This document shows, piece by piece, positions 1 through 6,515 of a stretch of 11,125 bases of DNA; the first letter of the stretch is position 1, and every line of letters starts with the position of its first letter. The position numbers were made by a program, and so were the translations under genes. The stretch is from NCBI GenBank assembly GCA_026770585.1, contig MU646561.1:401424-412548 (forward strand), in the 5' to 3' direction. Source of the stretch: Baffinella frigidus (lineage: Eukaryota; Cryptophyceae; Cryptomonadales; Baffinellaceae). Below the pieces are notes generated by a model. That model saw only the letters and a list, made by a program, of their open reading frames with translations, was not told where the DNA came from and made no database searches.

Positions 1-75
1 TGAATAACCCCTAAGCGATAAGACCTAGGACCCTACGGTAGGCAACCCGTAGGGACATAGGGGGGTTCCTACGGA
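1..75. repeat. Partial, diverged copy of the family-1 core
   Basis: This stretch carries CCTAGGACCCTACGGTAGG (about 25-43) followed by GTAGGGACATAGGGGGG. That is the same order of motifs seen inside the short elements at 294-414, 3813-3976 and 10890-11023, and in the fragment at the right edge of the window. No matching terminal inverted repeat can be seen, because the left side runs off the window or has decayed. It is probably a truncated or third-subfamily relative. Similarity is limited to the core. Confidence 0.35.
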
Positions 76-177
76 TCAGGTAACGGAAACTCGGGCTCTC
101 AGCGCCCGAAATTCCCTTGGAAGCCCTCTGTGTGGCGCTCACGGGGACGTGCTTCACCTCCTGACGGGTGGGCCATC

Positions 178-275
178 CGTGTGACCGACTACCAATAAAC
201 ACGAATTTACGCGAGGGGCCGTCACACGTGTGGCCGACTACCAATAAATACGAATTCACGCGAGGGCTGTGTCAC
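178..275. repeat. Tandem pair of a 49-bp unit
   Basis: Two adjacent units, 178-226 and 227-275, share CCGACTACCAATAAA, then ACGAATT, then ACGCGAGGG at identical spacing, with only a handful of substitutions, several of them transitions. It is a simple local tandem duplication. It crosses any reading frame without preserving one (49 is not a multiple of 3), so it does not look coding. Confidence 0.85.
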
Positions 276-293
276 TGCATTCGGTGCGAGCGC

Positions 294-414
294 TACAGGG
301 GTACCTCGCTCATAAGAACGCGCCTCCTCCTCTGACCGTACAGTAGGCCTATGCCTAGGGCCTTGTGGTGGTCCTGGGGGCGGGGGCGTTTCTTATGAGC
401 GAGGTACCCCTGTA
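294..414. mobile_element. MITE-like element, family 1, copy 1 (121 bp)
   Basis: The ends are a perfect 25-bp inverted repeat: 294-318, beginning TACAGGGGTACCTCGCTCAT, and 390-414, its reverse complement ending in TACCCCTGTA. The outermost TA on each side fits a TA target duplication, so the element proper is probably 296-412. The interior holds the family core, here decayed (ACAGTAGGCCTATGCCTAGG, then TTGTGGTGGTCCTGGGGG). Nothing inside could encode a transposase, so it would need one in trans. TA duplication and CAGGG-type ends suit Tc1/mariner-like or PIF/Harbinger-like mobilisation, which I infer rather than see. Long open frames through it are by-products of its symmetry. Confidence 0.85.
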
Positions 415-441
415 GTGTCTTTGCTATGCTCTCGGCCTTCA

Positions 442-486
442 ACCGCCGCGATTGGATCCTGCGAAAGCCGCACGAATCCAGCGAAA
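442..486 (-). repeat. Dispersed repeat, inverted partner of 7597-7644
   Basis: Read on the minus strand, this stretch has TTTCGCTGGATTC, then TGCGGCTTTC, then a diverged part ending ATCGCGGCGG. The same order occurs on the plus strand at 7597-7644 with a few substitutions and short indels. The rest of 415-630 shows no other repeat or protein-like frame that I can support. Confidence 0.6.
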
Positions 487-623
487 GGGCAGACAGCAGA
501 ATCACATCAACGTTTATTGTCACACTGTACATGAGGGGGCACACCGGCACTCTCTCATCATCTCTCTCGCCGCACGTCAACGTCGCCGCTTGCTGCGCGA
601 GAGGAGGTACATCATTCTCAAGG

Positions 624-690
624 ATGGCAGGACAAGTTCCACAGTCCGCCGTGGGAGCTCGGAAAACCTAAAGGGCCTAAAGATGATGCG
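624..690 (+). repeat. Dispersed repeat W, copy a
   Basis: It shares ACAAGTTCC, GTCCGCC, GGGAGCTCG and AACCTAAAGG in the same order as the fullest copy at 10317-10413. The tail GATGATGCG resembles the GATG(T/C)GATCCG motif that begins other copies. In other copies the frame reads [13 protein letters not shown]; here the corresponding stretch is interrupted. It lies just beyond the 3' end of the minus-strand protein-like unit A, as copy b lies beyond unit B, so it probably belongs to the same duplicated segment. Confidence 0.6.
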
Positions 691-753
691 AAGCCAGATG
701 TCATCTCGCTTCATATCGTCAGCACACCAGCCTTTCGAGTGACGCGCGGAGAA

Positions 754-1191
754 CTAATCGTCGCGGAGGCTGGAAGGGCGGACCGTAGATGTTTTCGTCG
801 GGCTCGAGTTTGTCAATGCCGCGCGTGGGTAGGGGGAGCTTGGGCACGAGCGGGACTGTTGTTTTGAGAGGCGGAGCCGGAGCGCCAGCGCCGAGAGGGC
901 CGTGGTGCGCTGCCCCTGCGCACCCTCGCGGGGGTTGTGCGGGATCGGATTGGAGCTCGTCCGGGATGCAGGATTGTTGTCGAGGGTCTCGGCCTCGACG
1001 GGCGATGCCGCAGCGGAGATTCGGAGCTGCGGCGCGATGATGTAGGTGCTCCCGTCGGTGGGGAAGATCAGATCCCTCCACGGCATCCTTGCTCGCTCTT
1101 GATGTGGTGGTGAGCTTGAAGCTCTTGTCCTGCGAAGCAGCGCTTTTGGCGGCGGGGCAGCTGTGTTCTGCTTGGGGAGAGGAACAAGCAA
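754..1191 (-). pseudogene. Decayed protein-like unit, copy A
   Basis: An open frame of 145 codons whose central part matches the plus-strand frame at 6240-6515. I do not recognise the family. The shared block starts at the internal methionine at 1086 (MPWRDLIF, then STYIIAP, LR, ASPVE, PIPH, LRLRLS). Conservation also continues upstream of that methionine (KALLR, then TRASSSPPHQERARM), so 1086 need not be the true start. Toward the end this frame loses similarity to copy B. A different frame reads GIDKLEPDENIYGPPF and PPRRL, which matches GID-stop...KIEPGESIYVPL...PPRRL in copy B, so the conserved frame switches in both copies. The region is GC-rich with a Pro/Arg/Ser-rich product. Most likely it is a relic of a gene or element ORF; alternatively it is a non-coding repeat that happens to be open. 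Confidence 0.45.
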
Positions 1192-1227
1192 AGGGCTTTG
1201 TCTGGTGTATGCGGCCGCTGCGGTTGC

Positions 1228-1325
1228 TTTTTCGAGTGGGGAAAGTTGCCGAAGGGTTTATTCCTCAGAACCCCCCAAAAACGAACAGGCACAAGGCCGA
1301 AAAAAAGCTAAAATTACAAAAAATA
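1228..1325 (+). repeat. Dispersed module G, copy 1
   Basis: Contains CTTTTTCGAGTGGGGAAAG, TTGCCGAAGGGTTTA, CGAACAGGCAC and GGCCGAAAAAA, followed by GCTAAAA. The same series is found at 3341-3446 with minor changes and, more diverged and reverse-complemented, at about 6003-6090. In both cases where the protein-like unit occurs (A and B), this module lies on its 5' side, which makes it the outer part of that duplicated segment. A shorter diverged trace is at about 1744-1815. Confidence 0.75.
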
Positions 1326-1394
1326 GACTGGTCAAATCCAACATTTTGTATTTCTCAAGGATCACGTCGCCAATACAGTAAGTGTGCCGACTGG

Positions 1395-1419
1395 GACGAT
1401 TTTTCGACGAAAAATCGTC
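1395..1419. repeat. Short near-perfect palindrome
   Basis: GACGATTTTT and AAAAATCGTC face each other across a few bases. The same small motif recurs at about 3482-3505 (CGATTTTTCGACGGAAAATC), at about 1833-1860, and in half form near 1669. This suggests a recurrent hairpin belonging to the mosaic repeat rather than a chance palindrome. Confidence 0.6.
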
Positions 1420-1495
1420 GTGGCCTCCTCCCTAATAGACGGTATTAAATAATATCGTGAAAACCCCGTTGTAAGGACGAATGATCGACGTTTCT

Positions 1496-1545
1496 GGACA
1501 AGATGGGGTGGCGAGGCGGCACAACATGAAACGGTCTCTTCGAAC
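1496..1545 (+). repeat. Dispersed module H, copy 1
   Basis: ATGGGG, CGAGGCGG, ACAACAT and ATGAAACG occur here in the same order as at 3176-3235. The later copy has about 20 additional bases (a GTGAAAAATA insertion and an extra TTCCCAC stretch). It is part of the mosaic that precedes each of the first two telomere-type arrays. Confidence 0.6.
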
Positions 1546-1566
1546 CTCGATGCAACCCGACTGCGG

Positions 1567-1634
1567 GTCGATTAATCGTTCTTCCCGCGATTTTGGGAAG
1601 GTTCCCAAAATCGCGGGAAGAACGATTAATCGAC
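1567..1634. repeat. Long perfect foldback, 33-bp arms with a 2-base centre
   Basis: The left arm 1567-1599 (begins GTCGATTAATCGTTC, ends TTTTGGGAA) is the exact reverse complement of 1602-1634. Only GG at 1600-1601 lies between the arms. The distal part of the arm, CGATTAATCG, is itself a palindrome. A near-perfect 68-bp palindrome is prone to cruciform formation and deletion, so an intact one suggests recent origin. Transcribed, it would form a 33-bp hairpin with almost no loop. It has no coding content. Confidence 0.9.
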
Positions 1635-1860
1635 GTTTTCAGGTTTTCGACGATTTCACGTCGCCCGCCGCGACGATTTTTCGAGGATTGGAAGAGATTT
1701 GTTTCGTTGTAAAAACGTGTTTATGGACGAGATGTTTGAAAGGTTGGCGAAGGGGTTAGTTCAGTTGGGGAAAAAATCAGTACTTCGATCGAAAAAAATG
1801 CAAAAATGAGAAAATAGACTGGTCAAAACCAGCCATTTTCTATTTCGACGGAAAATCGTC

Positions 1861-1911
1861 AAACTGCGCCTCATCTCGTCCAGAAACATTTCTGGCGATG
1901 AGGCGCAGTTT
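1861..1911. repeat. Hairpin with two stacked stems
   Basis: The outer arms AAACTGCGCCTCATC (1861-1875) and GATGAGGCGCAGTTT (1897-1911) are perfect complements. Inside, CCAGAAA (1880-1886) pairs with TTTCTGG (1889-1895). It is followed by module I. It could be a foldback element or an RNA hairpin if transcribed. There is no T-run or other terminator feature, and none is expected in a eukaryote. Confidence 0.85.
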
Positions 1912-1955
1912 GCAAGGATTTGACTGTTCTTTCGCGGAAAGGACGGACGAGAATT
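1900..1955 (+). repeat. Dispersed module I, copy 1
   Basis: GCAGTTTG, then GGATTTGACT, TTCTTTCGCGG and AAAGGACGGACG align with 3603-3648 (GCAGTTTGGAACGATTTGAC, TTTCTTGTCGCCG, AAAGGACGGACGCG) and, in part, with 3241-3280. Three copies in the same orientation within 2 kb support a tandemly duplicated mosaic segment. 1956-2254 holds no feature I can support. Confidence 0.6.
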
Positions 1956-2254
1956 AAAAGAGTTTGGTAAAGGGTAATCAGAAGATCGAAAATGGCATCC
2001 TCTGTCAAACTAATAATTCGAATGGACTTCTGGACACATCAAACAACAATACCGGGGCAGAAAATGCCCCGCATGGAAGGATTTGATTGAATTCGTGTCA
2101 TCCAAAGGGTGGACGATATAGGAAGGATGGGGCAAACGGACTCGTATGAACGAATTCAAAAGTAAGTTGGTACTAGTCGCGTCCATTTTGTGGGGCTTCA
2201 GCTTCCGATGGGAGCTCAAGACAATACGTACCCGCTACATTTGCAAGCCAACAC

Positions 2255-2397
2255 TGTTGCCGGCGAAGGAGGACGGAGGCCACGCCTTTGAAACCTGTTA
2301 TCGAGAAGACAGATATGAGCATCTTTTCCTAAAGGCACAGCAGCTCCTAGGCTCCGAAAACAAATGTGCCGAGGGACGGAGTCGACGGGGTTGCAAC
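2255..2397 (+). repeat. Flank of telomere-type array 1 (junction module J, copy 1)
   Basis: Begins TGTTGCCGGCGAAGGAGGAC, continues through ATGAGCATCT, AGCAGC and CCTAGG, and ends GGGACGGAGTCGACGGGG followed by TGCAACCC. The same sequence, with scattered substitutions and small indels, occupies 4124-4262 and also leads directly into a CCCTAAA array. It is therefore a conserved array-proximal sequence, comparable in position to subtelomeric DNA. An open frame on the plus strand reads through it into the array and ends in PKPLTLNPKP; I regard that as an artefact of the repeat. Confidence 0.85.
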
Positions 2398-2398
2398 C

Positions 2399-2712
2399 CG
2401 AAACCCTTAACCCTTAACCCTAAACCCTAAACCCAAAACCCTAACCCTCAACCACTGAACCCTGAACCCTAAACCCTAAACCCAAAACCCTAACCCTTAA
2501 CCCCTGAACCCTGAACCCTACACCCTAAACCCTAAACTCTAAACCCTACCCTGTACCCCCCACACCCTAAACCCTAAACCCTAAACCCTAAACCCTAAAC
2601 CCTAAACCCTAAACCCTAAACCCTGAACCCTAAACTCTAAACCCTAAACCCTACACCCTAAACCCTAAACCCTAAACCCTAAATCCTACACCCTAAACCC
2701 AAACCTAAAACC

Positions 2713-2765
<53 letters not shown>

Positions 2766-2834
2766 ACTCTCAACCCTCAACCCTCCACCCTCAACCCTTA
2801 ACCCTCAACCTTCAACCCTCAACCCTCAACCCTC
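2399..2834 (+). repeat. Telomere-type array 1, C-rich on the plus strand
   Basis: About 436 bp of degenerate CCCTAAA heptamers. The left two thirds are mostly CCCTAAA with CCCTGAA, CCCTTAA and CCCTACA variants. From about 2709 the unit changes to CCCTCAA, repeated nearly perfectly until 2834. The orientation is that of the left (5') end of a chromosome. Degeneracy and internal position mark it as interstitial or subtelomeric rather than an active end. Confidence 0.95.
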
Positions 2835-3086
2835 CCCACGAGCCGTACGCACCCCGGTGCGGCGCTTGCGATTTTTTTGGCCCTCTCCCAGCGGCGCCCC
2901 CCAGCCCTGAGCGCCCCAAACGCCAGAAGGGGCGAAAATCGGCCTGTGGTTAGCGTTTTTGGAGGGCAAGCGGGGAGCGCGCGGGGAAGCCACTCGGCAA
3001 CTGACCCAGTGTGGTGACCCTTTGGCGATAAAGCATCCTAACGGCGCCCGTCCGCGCCCCTGGAAGTTCGGAGCCCCCAGGTGGGC
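2835..3086. other. GC-rich non-repetitive stretch
   Basis: Immediately after array 1 the sequence becomes strongly GC-rich (for example GGCGGCGCC-type runs near 2890 and GGGGAGCGCGCGGGG near 2970), unlike the A+T-richer mosaic on both sides. I see no repeat partner in the window. Apart from the start of the small frame described next, I see no coding signal. Confidence 0.5.
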
Positions 3087-3188
3087 ATGGGGCCCACGGT
3101 CCTGGATCTCCTCAAGGGTAAAGTTGACTTAGATGAGCTGGTTGACTTAGCTGAAATCTTTTTGGATCGGAGTGAAATGGGGCGGTGA
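3042..3188 (+). CDS. Very small protein-like open frame, possible exon remnant
   Basis: The frame opens after TAA at 3039 and ends with TGA at 3186-3188. From the ATG at 3087 it encodes 33 residues: MGPTVLDLLKGK, then VDLDELVDLAEI, then FLDRSEMGR. The composition is balanced and the leucines and acids are spaced as in an amphipathic helix, unlike the Arg/Pro/Ser-rich products of the chance frames elsewhere here. The 18-bp unit GTTGACTTA plus nine bases is doubled, giving VDL(DEL)VDL(AEI). No family is recognised. The last codons overlap the start of module H. It could be an exon fragment, a micro-ORF or chance. Confidence 0.2.
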   Translation, partial: RRPSAPLEVRSPQVGMGPTVLDLLKGKVDLDELVDLAEIFLDRSEMGR

Positions 3189-3290
3189 AAAATACGAGGC
3201 GGAACAACATTTCCCACATGAAACGATCTAAGGGGTCGCGACTGCAGTTTGGAGAGATCTGACTTTCTTGTCGCCGGGGTTTCCGACGAC
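3176..3290 (+). repeat. Modules H (copy 2) and I (copy 2)
   Basis: 3176-3235 repeats the ATGGGG...CGAGGCGG...ATGAAACG series of 1496-1535. 3236-3290 has GACTGCAGTTTGGA, then GATCTGACTTTCTTGTCGCC, which is nearly identical to 3598-3637. The modules are thus reiterated in direct orientation, in the order also seen upstream of array 1. Confidence 0.65.
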
Positions 3291-3340
3291 TTTTCGTTCG
3301 CGTACGAGCTCGTAAAAATTGAGTTCAAGTTCTTTCTCGT

Positions 3341-3446
3341 GCTGCGGGTGCTTTTTCGAGTGGGGAAAGGTTGCCGAAGGGTTTACTCCCCAGAAAAACC
3401 GAACAGGCACTACGATCGGCTCAGGCCGAAAAAAGGCTAAAAATGA
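3341..3446 (+). repeat. Dispersed module G, copy 2
   Basis: Carries GCTTTTTCGAGTGGGGAAAG, TTGCCGAAGGGTTTA, CGAACAGGCAC, CGGCTCAGGCCG and AAAAAAGGCTAAAAATG. It aligns with 1228-1325 at roughly 2.1 kb offset, with an extra dozen bases before GGCCG. It is followed at about 3482-3505 by the same CGATTTTTCGACG hairpin motif that follows copy 1. Confidence 0.75.
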
Positions 3447-3597
3447 TCAAAACCAGCCAACTTCCTCGGAAGGGATTTCGAACGATTTTTCGACGGAAAA
3501 TCGTCGCGCCCCCCTTTCTAAATTCAATGGAAGGACGATCAATCGACGTTTCCCTTCCTCAAAGGCTACGAATTTAGAACGATCTATTTAAGGGACT

Positions 3598-3648
3598 GCG
3601 ACTGCAGTTTGGAACGATTTGACTTTCTTGTCGCCGAAAGGACGGACG
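3598..3648 (+). repeat. Dispersed module I, copy 3
   Basis: GACTGCAGTTTGGAACGATT, then GACTTTCTTGTCGCCG and AAAGGACGGACGCG. It matches 3236-3290 and, less closely, 1900-1955, and runs directly into the foldback that begins at 3647. Confidence 0.65.
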
Positions 3649-3803
3649 CGATACTTCTTCACTTCACTTTCTCGGTATACATGTCAGAAAAAGTCCAAGA
3701 AGACCGAGAAAGTGAAGTGAAGAAGTATCGCGTACATCATCGCACCGCAGCTCCGATACTTCTTCACTTCACTTTCTCGGGAAACTTTTCTCCGACATGT
3801 ATA
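3647..3803. repeat. Compound foldback A-B-A'-A-B'
   Basis: Arm A (3647-3676, CGCGATACTTCTTCACTTCA then CTTTCTCGGT) is exactly inverted at 3703-3732 and appears again in direct orientation, 27 bp, at 3754-3780. The loop between the first two arms includes B (3676-3694, TATACATGTCAGAAAAAGT), and its inverted copy B' (3784-3803, one small difference) follows the third arm. The middle arm can therefore pair with either outer copy, and B with B', so the RNA or single strand could adopt two mutually exclusive structures. It abuts the element at 3813. Confidence 0.85.
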
Positions 3804-3812
3804 TCCGATATG

Positions 3813-3976
3813 TACAGGGGTACCTCGCCCATAAGAAAGTGCCTCCTCCTAGGACCCTACAAAAGGGCCATGCCTATGGCCCTATGGTGGTCCTAGGGAG
3901 GGGCGCGTTTTATGCCTATGGCCCTATGGTGGTCCTAGGGAGGGGCGCGTTTTCTTATGAGCGAGGTACCCCTGTA
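3813..3976. mobile_element. MITE-like element, family 1, copy 2 (164 bp, internal duplication)
   Basis: The termini are the same as in the copy at 294-414, with one mismatch in the left end (CTCGCCCAT instead of CTCGCTCAT) and TA at both edges. A perfect 42-bp tandem duplication (3870-3911 and 3912-3953) covers ATGCCTATGGCCC through GGTCCTAGGG to GCGCGTTTT. Removing one unit gives 122 bp, essentially the size of copy 1, so the duplication happened inside this copy and is recent. No coding capacity. 3977-4123 beyond it shows nothing I can support. Confidence 0.88.
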
Positions 3977-4123
3977 TTCTTCATGTTTTTCAAAATTTAC
4001 TCCTCACTTTTTTTGCCTGAGATTCCTCACTTTCCTCAAAACTTTATCAATTCACGTTCCTCCGAAAAGTGTTTCAAAACTTAGTTGCTCCTCACTACAG
4101 GTTAGGGTTTGGAAGGATTTAAA

Positions 4124-4262
4124 TGTTGCCGGCGAAGGAGGACGGAACCTCCTTCAATGAAACGTGTACTCAAGAAGACCGAAAATAGGCATCTATTCTT
4201 AGAGGCCAGCAGCCTAGGTTCTAAAACCGAGCGCTCAGGGACGGAGTCGACGGGGGTGCAAC
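4124..4262 (+). repeat. Flank of telomere-type array 2 (junction module J, copy 2)
   Basis: The same sequence as 2255-2397: TGTTGCCGGCGAAGGAGGAC at the start, then AAGAAGACCGA, CAGCAGCCTAGG, and GGGACGGAGTCGACGGGG followed by GTGCAACCC at the end. The transition into CCCTAAA repeats falls at the same base as in copy 1. Divergence is moderate and spread throughout, so the two copies are not a very recent duplication. Confidence 0.85.
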
Positions 4263-5569
4263 CCTAAACCCTCAACCCTGAACCCTAAACCCTAAACCAT
4301 AAAGCCTAAACCATAAACCATAAACCATAGACCCTAGACCCTAAACCACAAACCCTGAACCCTGAACCCTAAATTCTGGACTCTGAAAATCCTACACCCT
4401 ACACACTAAACCCTAAAAACTAAAACCTCAACCCTCAACCCTCAACCCTAAACCCTAAACCCTAAACCCTAAACCCTAAACCCTAAACCCTAAACTCTAA
4501 ACGCCAAACCCTCAACCCTGAACCCTCAACCCTCAACCCTAAACCCTGAACCCTGAACCCTAGACCCTAAACCCTAGCACCTAAACCCTGAACCCTGAAT
4601 TCTAAACCCTGAACCCTGAACCCTAAACCCTGAACCCTAAAACCTGAACCCCACGCTCTAAACCCTAAACCCTAAACCCTGAAACTTAAAGCATAATCCC
4701 TAAACCCCAAACCCCAGAGCCTAAAACCTAAACACTAAGCCCTAAACCCTAAACCCTAAACCCTAAATCCTAAACCCTAAACCCTAAACCCTAAACCCTA
4801 AACCCTAAACCCTAAACCCCAAACCCTACCCTAACCCTGAACCCTAGCACATAAACCCTGATCCCTAAATTCTAAACCCTGAATCCTGAACCCTACACGC
4901 TAAACCCTAAAACCTAAACCCCACGACTTAAACCCTCAACCCTAGACCCTAAACCTTAAACCATACACCATAATCAATAAATCCTGAACCCTAAAACCTA
5001 AGCCCTAAACTCTCATCTCTCAACCTTAAACCCTAAACCCTTAACCCTACACCCTAAACCCTAAACCCTACACCCTGAACCCAACAACCTGAAACCTAAA
5101 CCCTGAACCCTAAACCCTACACCCTAAATCCTAAACCCCAAACCATGAATCATAATCCCTAGACCCCAGTCCCTTGGCCCCAGGCCTTAAACCATAAACC
5201 CTCAACTCTGAACCATCAACCCTAAACCCTAATCTCTAAACCCGAAACCCTAATCCCTCAACCCTCAACCCTAAATCCTAAACCCTAAATCCTAAACCAT
5301 AAACCCTAAACCCTAAACCCTGAACCCTAAACCCTACATCCTCATCCCTACACCCCAAACCCCAAACCCTAAACCCCAAACCCTAAACCCCAAACCCTAA
5401 ACCGTAGACCATAAACCCTCAACCCTCAACCCTCAACCCTCAACCCTAAACCCTAAACTTTCACACCCTAAATTCTAAACCCTCGAAATTATACCCTGAA
5501 CCCTCAACCCTAATCCCTAATCCCTAAACCCTAAACCCTAAACCTTAAACCCTAAACCCTAAACCCTGA
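4258..5569 (+). repeat. Telomere-type array 2, C-rich on the plus strand
   Basis: About 1.3 kb of degenerate CCCTAAA heptamers. Runs of pure CCCTAAA (around 4443-4495, 4738-4815 and 5521-5565) alternate with CCCTGAA, CCCTCAA, CCATAAA, CCCCAAA and CCCTACA variants and small indels. Same orientation as array 1. The mixture of locally homogeneous runs and decayed parts is expected from old telomeric DNA that keeps undergoing slippage. It stops abruptly at GAACAGG. Confidence 0.95.
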
Positions 5570-5650
5570 ACAGGAAAAACTGGGTTTAATTTTGTGTCGC
5601 CGCTGTGCCTGTTCTTGGGTTTGTGACCTTTCGGCACCAGTCAAGCAACA
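5570..5650. other. Array 2 distal flank
   Basis: Non-repetitive DNA directly after the array. GAACAGG at the array edge is inverted as CCTGTTC near 5607-5613, forming a small potential hairpin. There is no coding or RNA signal. Confidence 0.3.
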
Positions 5651-5886
5651 GTCAAGCATTCCTAACATGATGCGGAGAGATCCTAAAACATGACGAAATC
5701 GAAATGACCTTTAGTCAGCGCAAGGCCTTATGGTACACACTTGCATAAGTCGTTCCATTAGACGTCTATTGTGGTACGAGCTCGTACATATTGCATTGCT
5801 GTTTGTTAGTGGAAATCTCCGTCGTGGAATTTCGGCAACGTCAAATCGTTCCAAACATGATCCGATGATCCTCTTCAAAATGGCGA
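5651..5886 (+). repeat. Diverged direct duplication of a 46-bp stretch
   Basis: 5651-5696 and 5840-5886 both read GTCAA, TTCC, AACATGAT, CG, GATCCT, AA, ATG and CGA at matching spacing. The similarity is imperfect but collinear with at most short indels. The DNA between them and on to 6000 shows no other repeat; the open frame at 5730-5993 has no recognisable content. Confidence 0.45.
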
Positions 5887-6002
5887 ATTCGGTTCTGGCT
5901 CATATGAAAAACCCCGTCCGTCAAAAAAAAAATCGTCCTTCGAGAGGGGGTTGCAACGAGATGTCAGCTCTAGGTCGTGACTCTCGACAATGACCATTAT
6001 GG

Positions 6003-6090
6003 TCTAATTTTAGCCTTTTCGGCTTGAGCCGAGCAAGCGCCTAGGAACGGCGTTCTTGGGGCATTACCTCTTGCCACTTTCAATCCACTC
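6003..6090 (-). repeat. Dispersed module G, copy 3 (diverged, inverted)
   Basis: On the minus strand this reads GAAAGTGGCAAGAGG, AATGCCCCAAGAACG, CGGCTCAAGCCG and AAAAGGCTAAAATT. It is collinear with modules at 1228-1325 and 3341-3446 but clearly older. It lies on the 5' side of protein-like unit B, just as copy 1 lies on the 5' side of unit A. Confidence 0.5.
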
Positions 6091-6515
6091 AAAATAACAA
6101 CTCCAGCACTGCCAGACACCAGACCAAGCCCCTTCCTCCTGGCCCTCGCCAGCAGACCAGCCTGCCGCCCCCGCAGCCACAAGCGCTTCTTCGCAAGACA
6201 AGAGCTTCAAGCTCACCACCACATCAAGAGCGAGCAAGGATGCCTTGGAGGGATCTGATCTTTGCCAGATATGAGAGCACCTACATCATCGCGCCGAAGC
6301 TCCGGGTCTCACCTGCGGCCTCGCCCGTCGAGGACGAGGCCCTCGCCAACACGCCTGCATCCCCGACGAGCGTCGCCGATCCAATCCCGCACATCCAGCG
6401 CGCCACGCCCCTCTCGGCGACGGTGCTCCGGCTTCGCCTCTCCGAAAAGAAATGCCGCTCGTGCCCAGGCTCCCCCAACCCAAGTGCGGCATCGACTAGT
6501 CCTTCGGCAAAATAG
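6042..6515 (+). pseudogene. Decayed protein-like unit, copy B
   Basis: The frame opens after TAG at 6042-6044 and ends at 6515. The first ATG in a conserved context is 6240, and conservation with copy A begins before it (QALLRKTRASSSPPHQERAR). From 6240 it encodes 91 residues with MPWRDLIF, STYIIAPKLR, ASPVE, DPIPH and LRLRLSEKK. The frame ends early relative to the conserved nucleotide block. In another frame the sequence continues GID-stop-SFGKIEPGESIYVPL, then PPRRL near 6488-6566, matching copy A. A frame change and an in-frame stop therefore separate two conserved parts. No known family recognised; no signal peptide or membrane segment. Relic of a gene or element ORF is the best guess. 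Confidence 0.45.

Noticed and set aside
293-580. 95-residue minus-strand open frame
   Set aside because: Its second half is the translation of the palindromic family-1 element (GYLAHKK...LMSEVPL); the same reading appears from every copy because the ends are inverted repeats. It carries no independent coding evidence.
1481-1759. 92-residue plus-strand open frame
   Set aside because: It crosses the 68-bp palindrome, so its middle encodes both arms of the hairpin. Module H, which it also contains, has indels that break the frame in the copy at 3176.
3609-4160. Overlapping plus-strand open frames of 67-95 residues
   Set aside because: They run through the three-arm foldback and the family-1 element. 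Their internal repeat (AYGPMVVLGRGAF twice) is just the 42-bp duplication.
2399-5569. CRISPR-like array
   Set aside because: The repeats are contiguous heptamers with no unique spacers, and the context is eukaryotic telomere-type DNA.
6005-6035. Possible dinoflagellate spliced-leader sequence (GGCTCAAG on the minus strand)
   Set aside because: Only a short stretch resembles the leader's 3' end and it is part of the palindrome CGGCTCAAGCCG. The rest of the leader and a following GT donor are absent, and module G copies elsewhere do not improve the match.
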